NCBI GenBank assembly: GCA_002329495.1
Contig: DCTH01000185.1
Location: 1 to 7,936 of the forward strand
Direction of reading: 5' to 3'
Source: Syntrophothermus sp. UBA1445
GTDB taxonomy: Bacteria; Bacillota; Syntrophomonadia; Syntrophomonadales; DTU052
Length of the DNA stretch: 7,936 nucleotides
How positions within the stretch are numbered: the first letter of the stretch is position 1; every line of letters begins with the position of its first letter. Below, piece by piece: positions 1-4,795 of the stretch. Made by a program: the position numbers and the translations under genes. The notes beneath the pieces were generated by a model. It had not been told where the DNA came from, did not search any database, and saw only the letters and a list, made by a program, of their open reading frames with translations.

Positions 1-345
1 GTGGACCGCAAGAAAGACGTGATCATCAGTGGGGGAGAGAATATCTATCCGGTTCAGATCGAGGATTTTCTCCGCGGGCATTGCTCAATCAAAGATGCCG
101 CGGTTATTGGGGTGCCGGATTCGCGGCTGGGAGAGATTGCGGCGGCGGTTATCGAGTTAAAGCCCTTGCACGAATGCACCGAAGACGACATAAAGGCCTT
201 CTGTTCCACCCTGCCGCGTTACAAACGACCGCGGAAAATCATCTTTGATCAGGTGCCGCGTAATCCGACCGGTAAGATTGAAAAACCCAAACTGCGGGAA
301 AAATACGCGGGAGGCAGCGTGGTGGAGATTCAAGTCAAGAATTAA
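1..345 (+). CDS. AMP-forming acyl-CoA synthetase/ligase, C-terminal fragment (5' end outside window)
   Basis: This is the last 114 residues of an adenylate-forming enzyme (ANL superfamily) that joins a carboxylic acid to CoA through an acyl-AMP. The hinge motif DRKKDVIISGGENIYP is at residues 2-17 and is followed by the small C-terminal domain. The A10 motif PRNPTGKIEKPKLR (about 86-99) carries the lysine that serves adenylation (TGK). The N-terminal domain with the P-loop lies upstream of the window. The GTG at base 1 is an internal valine codon, because the family reads (L/R)VDRKKD here and no gene starts at the hinge. The gene converges on the dehydratase-family gene, with 60 bp between the two stops. 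Its substrate cannot be told from this fragment. It differs clearly in sequence from the ligase at 2325-4001, so it is not a recent duplicate. Confidence 0.94.
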   Translation: MDRKKDVIISGGENIYPVQIEDFLRGHCSIKDAAVIGVPDSRLGEIAAAVIELKPLHECTEDDIKAFCSTLPRYKRPRKIIFDQVPRNPTGKIEKPKLREKYAGGSVVEIQVKN

Positions 346-354
346 AGGGTACCA

Positions 355-386
355 GGGGAAGCAGAAAGAGGTCTTTTTGCTTCCCC
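355..386. terminator. Hairpin between convergent genes, probable bidirectional terminator
   Basis: GGGGAAGCA (355-363) pairs with TGCTTCCCC (378-386). The stem continues through a G-U pair and AAAG/CTTT to a four-base AGGT loop, about 14 bp in all. It lies just after the + strand stop at 345 and just before the - strand stop at 406, as expected for a shared terminator. There is no clean T run directly after it on either strand, so efficiency is uncertain. Confidence 0.6.
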
Positions 387-405
387 CAATATTTTGGTTT
401 ACCTA

Positions 406-1872
406 TCAGTCAACCTTCATGCCCGCAATCCTCTTCACCATATCTTTTCGCTTCTTGATGTCATACTGGCTGGTGATAGCTATCTGTTCCATAATGGGAG
501 ACCCGCCGCCGTGGTAGGCCCCGTAGTTGGTGGAACCGCCGGAATGGGAGCAGGTGAAATCAATGAACTGGAACCAGAACTTGATCTGGTCGTCAACCGG
601 GATCTTGGGATTGCGATTGAGGTATTTCCGCAGCAGGTCCTTGATCTCCGGCTGCTCGAAGTCCAGCTCCTGCGGGAAGGTAGCCGGCAGCCCGCCCGCG
701 ATATTGCACAGGATTTCCTGCTCATGGAACACCGCCTCGCCAGTCAGGCACCTGCCTACATTGGCGTAGATGGAGTTCGGGATAAAGCTGCCCGGGCCAT
801 AAGGAACGAAGCCCTTACCGGGCATGTAAACCTCAGGCTTGCCCAGGTCGGAAGCGGTGTAACCGGCCGCATATCCGAGTTCGCCGGTCATGATCAGTTC
901 TGCCAGCATCTTTCTCACATGGGGGGTCTTCTCGATGCCGTTGATCTCCGCCGCATTGGCCGCCAGACCAATAACATAGTCAAGGGTGGCCGGTTTGCAG
1001 CCGGAATAGCTGTGACGGTGGAAGAGCGCGAACAGCAGAGCCGCTATGCCGCCATGTTGAGTTTCCCCGCAGAGGAATACGCGTTCCCAGGGAATAAAGG
1101 TATTGTCAAAGATAATATAGGAATCAGTGTACCCGCTGTCAAACCCCCGCTTGAAGATTTTCCGGGGATGGTCGCTGTGGAAAGAAACCACCTGTTTAAT
1201 TTCGGGATGGTCCGATGGAACTGCAAAGGACACGGCATAAGCCTTTTCATCCGGTAGCAGTGCGCGGTTCGGAACCACCAGAATCTCATCGGAGATGGAG
1301 GCTTCCGAGATATGAACCTTACAGCCCCGGACCACGATTCCGTCGGCCTTCTCTTCAACTACATGCACATACATGTCCGGATCGGTCTGCTGGGACGGTC
1401 TTTTCATCCGCTCACCCTTTTGGTCGGTCTGGGCGCAGCTGGCTACCAGGTCATTCTTCTGGAAGTATTCGAACCACTTGAGCCAGTTGGCATGGTAATC
1501 GGTCTTCCGGTCCGGGTTCTTGGCGGCTTCAAATGACACCGCATTGATTGCATTAGCCGCATCAGTCCCCATACACCTCTGGATGCATCGTCCCACGATG
1601 TTGCACAGGGCCCGGGTCATGTCCTGCTTCTTATGCAGGTCCTCGGTGCTTTGATGGATGTGGTTAAAGCGGTTAACCGTCTCGCCAGTAAGGTGGGAGG
1701 TGGCGGTGCAGAGATCCTTCAGTTCGGGGTCCCAGGCAGCGTCAAATGTCAGGCCCATAACATTGATGGCCCCCTGTTGAAACTCATGCAGCCGGTCAAT
1801 TTTTTCCCCGTTAAAATACAAGTTTTTGTACTTCTGCTCCAGGCCTTTGATGTATTCTGCCCTGGTCCTCAT
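406..1872 (-). CDS. 4-hydroxybutyryl-CoA dehydratase / vinylacetyl-CoA isomerase (AbfD) family protein, HpaB superfamily
   Basis: A complete 488-residue protein, the usual length of AbfD. That enzyme is a cytoplasmic, oxygen-sensitive FAD and [4Fe-4S] protein that dehydrates 4-hydroxybutyryl-CoA to crotonyl-CoA by a ketyl-radical route. Family signatures are HQSTEDL (73-79), CIQRC (96-100), TDPDMYV (163-169), FDNTFIPWERVFLC (255-268), HRHSYSGCK (285-293) and HGGGSP (454-459). Against Clostridium aminobutyricum AbfD, aligned from memory, all four cluster ligands are kept: C96, C100, H285 and C292. Q98, Y289 and K293 are also kept. Positions equal to Glu257 and Glu455 are Asp250 and Gly451, so the reaction may differ. 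The ATG at 1872 has AGGAAGGGG about 10 bases upstream. The ligase gene upstream on the same strand suggests linked CoA-thioester metabolism. Family assignment is firm and the substrate is not. Confidence 0.93.
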   Translation of the reverse strand: MRTRAEYIKGLEQKYKNLYFNGEKIDRLHEFQQGAINVMGLTFDAAWDPELKDLCTATSHLTGETVNRFNHIHQSTEDLHKKQDMTRALCNIVGRCIQRCMGTDAANAINAVSFEAAKNPDRKTDYHANWLKWFEYFQKNDLVASCAQTDQKGERMKRPSQQTDPDMYVHVVEEKADGIVVRGCKVHISEASISDEILVVPNRALLPDEKAYAVSFAVPSDHPEIKQVVSFHSDHPRKIFKRGFDSGYTDSYIIFDNTFIPWERVFLCGETQHGGIAALLFALFHRHSYSGCKPATLDYVIGLAANAAEINGIEKTPHVRKMLAELIMTGELGYAAGYTASDLGKPEVYMPGKGFVPYGPGSFIPNSIYANVGRCLTGEAVFHEQEILCNIAGGLPATFPQELDFEQPEIKDLLRKYLNRNPKIPVDDQIKFWFQFIDFTCSHSGGSTNYGAYHGGGSPIMEQIAITSQYDIKKRKDMVKRIAGMKVD

Positions 1873-1926
1873 TGAAAATCATCCCCTTCCTATTCATCGT
1901 CGTACTTCATAAATAGATTCCTTGGC

Positions 1927-2036
1927 TTAAGCTGCGCACTTAAACCTCAACCGGCGGGTTGCTTCGGCCACCAGGTCCACGCTGGATCTGGCGGTAATGC
2001 GCCCGCAGTCACCCGTCCTTCAACTTCCCCCTCCTT
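1927..2036 (-). pseudogene. Orphan ribosome-binding site with a broken short reading frame
   Basis: On the - strand, AAGGAGGGGG (2036-2027) is followed three bases later by TTG AAG GAC GGG TGA, which stops after four codons. In another frame, directly beyond that point, 27 open codons (DCGRITARSS...LRFKCAA) end at a TAA (1929-1927). A one-base indel would join site and frame into a peptide of about 31 residues. This could be a decayed or mis-sequenced small gene, or chance in GC-rich DNA. The product is not recognised. Confidence 0.2.
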
Positions 2037-2273
2037 GCAGTGGTTGTTGAAAATATACTTCGGCAATCCGAAATCCGTTACCTGTTTGTTTGCTGGGTAA
2101 TTATGGGCCAAATACCGACAATAACCTACGAAATGCGTGGTTTTTCAGCGGCAGCTTGGTGGAGGATTTCGGCAGCGGGGTTACCGGTGCTGGTCATAGG
2201 GGTGCAGGTTCAGGAGGCGATACTTTTGGCTGCCGGTGTTGTCGCCGGCCAGGTCCCGGATGATTACGTGGAA

Positions 2274-2296
2274 AGGGACCGGCAATGCCGGTCCCT
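2274..2296 (-). terminator. Probable terminator of the acyl-CoA ligase gene
   Basis: A perfect 10-bp stem: AGGGACCGGC, an AAT loop, then GCCGGTCCCT (+ strand). On the - strand it lies about 30 bases beyond the ligase stop and is followed by TTTCC. The T run is short, so it may be a weak terminator or an mRNA-stabilising hairpin that lets some transcription continue into the dehydratase-family gene. Confidence 0.5.
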
Positions 2297-2324
2297 CCAG
2301 AGCGAATATACTATCGGGAGTGAT

Positions 2325-4001
2325 TTACGCGTTGGCCCATTTGGCCCTCTCCTCGGCCACCAGATCCTTGCGCAGCACCTTGCCGGTATTGCCCTTGGGG
2401 AGGCTGTCCCGGAATTCTATATGGCGGGGGTATTTATAGTTGGCCATCTGTCCTTTGGCCCAGTCGATTATTTCTTCTTCGGTCACTTTACCGACAAAGT
2501 CAGGTTTTAAGACCACGAATAACTTGATCTCTTCCCCTTTCGTCTCGTGGGGAACACCGATGGCACAGCACTCCATGATGGCCGGATGGGCATACATATA
2601 TTCCTCGACCTCCGCCGGGAAAACGCTGTACGCGGATACCTTGATCATCTCTTTAAGGCGGCCGCAGATATAAACGAAGCCCTTCTCATCCACCTTGACG
2701 ATATCTCCGGTGCGCACCCAGCCGCCCGGGAGGAAGGTCTCCGCAGTCGCCTCCGGGTTGTTCCAGTAGCCGATGCCGTTGCTGTCCCCCTTGACCCAGA
2801 GTTCTCCTTCCTCACCGATGCCCACATCCCGGCTTATATCGGTTACATCGGCAACCCGTATGTCCATGTTGGGACACACCATCCCAATACTGCCAAAAAG
2901 ATTGACATCAACCGCGTTGCAAACAGTGGTAGCGGTGGTTTCACTCATGCCGTAGCCTTCAAAGAGATTGATCCCCATGGCCTGATACCGGTTGGCGATG
3001 TTGACCGGCAGGGCCGCTCCCCCAATGCCAACTACTTTCAGACTGGAAATGTCGTATTTCGGGAAAGCCGGATGATTTGCCATCATAATTACGATGGGGG
3101 TGGCGATCACGGTATAGGTCGGTTTATAGCGCTCGACCGCCTGCAGAAATGCTTCGACGTCAAAGCGGGCCATGATAATTAATTCACAGCCGGTGTACAT
3201 GGGATTATTGAGCAGATCATTCATGGCAGTAATGTGAAACATGGGCAGAACCACAATAACGCGATCTTCAATCGTAACGGGAGCCATATGAGAGTTAATC
3301 CAGGCCCCATTGAGCAGGTTTTTATGGGTCAGCATGGCCCCTTTGGGTCGTCCGGTGGTTCCCGAGGTGTACTGGAGCAGGGCCAGGTCGTCGGGCCTGA
3401 CATCTTCGAACTGGGTGATCAGGTCGGCGGCCATGAAGTCTTTCCAGGCCACGGTACCGGGATACTCGGCTCCGCTGGCCTTCAGATCAGCGGGAAATGC
3501 CGGATAGGGGTCTTCCGGGAGATACTCATCCAAAGCCGTCACCACTACATGTTCCACGGTGGGCACCATATCTTTGATCTGGTTATATACCGGCACCACT
3601 GATTCTTCAATAATCATAACCTTGGCCCCGGCGTCATTAACGGCGTAACTGACCTCACCTGCTTTGTAAAGCGGAGACATGGCCATTACCACCGCCCCCA
3701 GCGAATGGGCCGCATAATAGCAAATCACAAACTGCGGACTGTTGGCCAACCCCAGGTAGACGCGATCACCCTTTTCTATCCCCAGCTTCTTCAGACCGCC
3801 GGCAGCCGTCAATATCAGGTTTCTCAGCTCGTCCCAGGAAATGACCCGGCCATAATAGTTTATGGCTGCCCGATGACGCATACGCATCGAGTTGTCGTAG
3901 ACCTGCCGGAACATAGGATCCCCGCCGTGCATGTACCCTTCCTTAATCCAATACTTTGAAAAATTCTTTTCCCAAAATCTGTCCCACGCTTTGATTTCCA
4001 T
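2325..4001 (-). CDS. AMP-dependent acyl-CoA synthetase/ligase (medium/long-chain type)
   Basis: A complete 558-residue cytoplasmic ANL-superfamily enzyme that makes acyl-CoA from a carboxylate, ATP and CoA through acyl-AMP. Motifs appear in order: P-loop YTSGTTGRPKG (211-221), LPMFHITA (252-259), IGGAALP (326-332), GYGMSETT (349-356), GWVRTGD (427-433), hinge GRLKEMIK (447-454) and A10 GNTGKVLRKDL (538-548) with the adenylation lysine at K541. After the hinge it has VSAYSVFP where relatives often have a glycine before YS, a small departure. The ATG at 4001 is chosen because AAAAGGGGG lies about 10 bases upstream and the length fits the family. The dehydratase-family gene follows on the same strand after 452 bp. 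Activation of the acid whose CoA ester that enzyme uses is plausible, but specificity cannot be read from sequence. Confidence 0.96.
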   Translation of the reverse strand: MEIKAWDRFWEKNFSKYWIKEGYMHGGDPMFRQVYDNSMRMRHRAAINYYGRVISWDELRNLILTAAGGLKKLGIEKGDRVYLGLANSPQFVICYYAAHSLGAVVMAMSPLYKAGEVSYAVNDAGAKVMIIEESVVPVYNQIKDMVPTVEHVVVTALDEYLPEDPYPAFPADLKASGAEYPGTVAWKDFMAADLITQFEDVRPDDLALLQYTSGTTGRPKGAMLTHKNLLNGAWINSHMAPVTIEDRVIVVLPMFHITAMNDLLNNPMYTGCELIIMARFDVEAFLQAVERYKPTYTVIATPIVIMMANHPAFPKYDISSLKVVGIGGAALPVNIANRYQAMGINLFEGYGMSETTATTVCNAVDVNLFGSIGMVCPNMDIRVADVTDISRDVGIGEEGELWVKGDSNGIGYWNNPEATAETFLPGGWVRTGDIVKVDEKGFVYICGRLKEMIKVSAYSVFPAEVEEYMYAHPAIMECCAIGVPHETKGEEIKLFVVLKPDFVGKVTEEEIIDWAKGQMANYKYPRHIEFRDSLPKGNTGKVLRKDLVAEERAKWANA

Positions 4002-4281
4002 ACTCTGCTGCCCCCTTTTTAATCTGCATTGCTTGAATCGCTCGACATTTCAAATATTTCTGCATACAATGCCATTCTCCTGCCGGGAATTAACAATATA
4101 TGTTTTTGTTCTGCTAAATCCGCCAAAACTTTACTGAGAAGTTTAAGTTCGGGACACTGGATTGCCTTTGTCGGGTTGGAAGCGTGCTGATCCGCCCGTT
4201 CCCCTGGCAGGCAAGGGAATAAATCCCTGATGACAATGACTTAGTTAAGCAGATAAAAACTGCCCCAAAATAGATAGTTTT
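4002..4281. other. Ligase upstream region, no gene seen
   Basis: This is the divergent upstream region of the - strand ligase. On the - strand, an AT-rich stretch with TATATT and TGTTAA (about 4089-4100) could hold its -10 box, but no well-spaced -35 box was found. On the + strand there is a small AGGGA/TCCCT hairpin near 4213-4229 and no reading frame worth reporting. Any + strand transcript crossing it would end at the terminator at 4282-4314, so a small RNA cannot be excluded. Confidence 0.45.
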
Positions 4282-4314
4282 AACCCCTCACCCGAAACGG
4301 GTGAAGGGTTTTTT
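4282..4314 (+). terminator. Strong intrinsic terminator on + strand with no gene in front
   Basis: AACCC, then a C-A mismatch, then TCACCCG (4282-4294), an AAA loop (4295-4297), and CGGGTGA-A-GGGTT (4298-4310). This gives 13 of 14 paired positions. The T run spans 4309-4314, so the last two stem pairs use its first Ts. On the + strand it has the form of a Rho-independent terminator. The nearest upstream gene is on the other strand, so it must end an unseen RNA, shield the downstream leader, or be a leftover of a lost gene. Confidence 0.8.
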
Positions 4315-4339
4315 GCATTAAATCACCCGTTTCAGGTGA
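4288..4339. repeat. Two copies of a 17-bp palindrome, 35 bp apart
   Basis: TCACCCGAAACGGGTGA (4288-4304) is the core of the terminator. TCACCCGTTTCAGGTGA (4323-4339) repeats it with the loop reversed from AAA to TTT and one arm mismatch. GAAACGGGTGA of the first copy (4294-4304) is also the exact complement of TCACCCGTTTC in the second (4323-4333). A transcript could therefore fold in two mutually exclusive ways, and a dimeric protein could bind both sites. Confidence 0.6.
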
Positions 4340-4368
4340 CATACAATATCCCAATGCCCAACTATACT
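4340..4368 (+). promoter_or_regulatory. Candidate sigma-A promoter for the SLH surface-protein gene
   Basis: TATACT (4363-4368) matches the -10 consensus at five of six bases. A 17-base spacer separates it from CATACA (4340-4345), a weak -35 matching only in ACA. If used, RNA would start near 4375 and give a leader of about 420 bases before the ATG at 4796. The -10 box sits in the loop of the inverted repeat at 4341-4384. Confidence 0.35.
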
Positions 4369-4384
4369 AAATTGGGAATTGTAT
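4341..4384. repeat. 14-bp inverted repeat enclosing a -10-like box
   Basis: ATACAATATCCCAAT (4341-4355) and ATTGGGAATTGTAT (4371-4384) are complementary over 14 bp with one extra A in the left arm. They are separated by 15 bases containing TATACT. The long AT-rich arms and absence of a following T run argue against a terminator. An operator for a dimeric regulator, or a relic of a mobile-element end, are the simplest readings. Confidence 0.7.
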
Positions 4385-4516
4385 TCTACAAAAAGAAAGG
4401 AGATTGATTGGCAAGACAAGTTCACCCTATTTCGGCACAAGTCGGAACTGTTTAAGGAAGACAAAATGCTGTGGATACATCAGCAAGATTCGATGATACA
4501 GGTTCGAGTTGCTTAA
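4354..4516 (+). other. Run of very short reading frames with ribosome-binding sites (leader peptides or decayed gene)
   Basis: Three mini-frames follow one another. ATG at 4354 gives 17 codons (MPNYTKLGIV...KKKGD) to a TGA at 4405-4407. TTG at 4408, directly after that stop and 5 bases after AAAGGAG, gives 15 codons (MARQVHPISAQVGTV) to a TAA at 4453-4455. ATG at 4466, 5 bases after AAGGAAG, gives 16 codons (MLWIHQQDSMIQVRVA) to a TAA at 4514-4516. The last frame is also open upstream to 4340, as a 45-codon stretch from TTG 4379 containing IDWQDKFTLF. The region could encode coupled leader peptides, or be a small gene broken by frameshifts. No family is recognised. Confidence 0.25.
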
Positions 4517-4595
4517 AACAGGCTTACCGAGCAGGAGGAATGTAAACACTGCATTTCTTGTGTTGGTATTTAAGTAATTTAGAGAGTGATCAGGT

Positions 4596-4714
4596 ATACC
4601 CGGACGGGGTCAGTCTCTTGAAACTGGAGACCGAAATGACCTGCCGGGTATTTCTAAGCGTTTCGGCTGCGAGACCGGAATTGTACGCGTGATAACAGTG
4701 GACTGATAGCAGTC
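4596..4714 (+). promoter_or_regulatory. Structured RNA element in the leader of the SLH gene
   Basis: The outer stem is ATACCCGG (4596-4603) with CCGGGTAT (4644-4651). Inside it, GGTCA (4608-4612) pairs with TGACC (4637-4641), and GTCTC (4613-4617) with GAGAC (4627-4631). A CGAAA bulge and a nine-base loop complete it, for 18 bp in a compound hairpin. Downstream come GCGT/ACGC (4658-4661 and 4685-4688) enclosing a bulged TTCGG/CCGGAA stem, then GACTG-ATAG-CAGTC (4701-4714). It does not match any riboswitch consensus I can recall (c-di-GMP-I/II, c-di-AMP, SAM, cobalamin, glycine, THF). The distance to the start codon leaves room for control of translation. Confidence 0.5.
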
Positions 4715-4749
4715 GTTTAGTCTTTTGAGAGGGGGGTCGCATACAGCAG

Positions 4750-4782
4750 ATGGATGATGATAACCATGGCTCATTAATATAA
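4750..4782 (+). CDS. Possible 10-codon leader peptide directly upstream of the SLH gene
   Basis: ATG at 4750 opens a frame MDDDNHGSLI ending at a TAA (4780-4782). The stop overlaps the first bases of the downstream ribosome-binding site AAGGAAGGGG (4781-4790), an arrangement seen in translational coupling. Its own Shine-Dalgarno candidate, GGGGGG at 4731-4736, is 13 bases away and so poorly placed. Chance is the likeliest explanation. Confidence 0.15.
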   Translation: MDDDNHGSLI

Positions 4783-4795
4783 GGAAGGGGATTGT

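Larger units (their letters stand above)
1873..2324. other. 452-bp intergenic gap between two - strand genes
   Basis: No complete gene is supported here. Next to the ligase stop is a hairpin (2274-2296). Near the middle, on the - strand, is a strong ribosome-binding-site-like AAGGAGGGGG (2027-2036) followed by only a four-codon frame. A small inverted repeat TTCGG-CAAT-CCGAA lies at 2059-2072. An AT-rich TATATT box beside it on the - strand could be part of a promoter for the dehydratase-family gene, but no convincing -35 box is visible. The gap is unusually long for two genes of a tight operon, so the downstream gene probably has its own promoter. Confidence 0.6.

Noticed and set aside
1..3. 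GTG at the first base as a gene start
   Set aside because: It falls in the hinge motif of an acyl-CoA ligase, where family members have an internal valine; the gene clearly begins upstream of the window.
394..1257. 287-codon + strand open frame
   Set aside because: It lies antisense to the dehydratase-family gene, whose motifs are unmistakable. Its own product has no recognisable motif and it lacks a proper ribosome-binding site.
2040..2510. 156-codon + strand open frame reaching into the ligase 3' end
   Set aside because: Its 3' part is antisense to conserved ligase sequence, and the 5' part has no family features. It is taken as a chance frame in GC-rich DNA.
4061..4074. Possible sigma-54 promoter for the ligase on the - strand (TGGCA...TGCA)
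   Set aside because: The spacing between the GG and GC elements is 8 bases, while sigma-54 promoters need 10.
4533..4545. AGGAGG followed by ATG TAA, a start-stop frame in the leader
   Set aside because: Only one base separates the site from the ATG, too close for normal initiation, and the frame has a single codon.
4590..4795. Known riboswitch (c-di-GMP-I/II, c-di-AMP, T-box) before the SLH gene
   Set aside because: The conserved core sequences of these classes, as far as I can recall them, are not present; only general stem-loop structure is seen.
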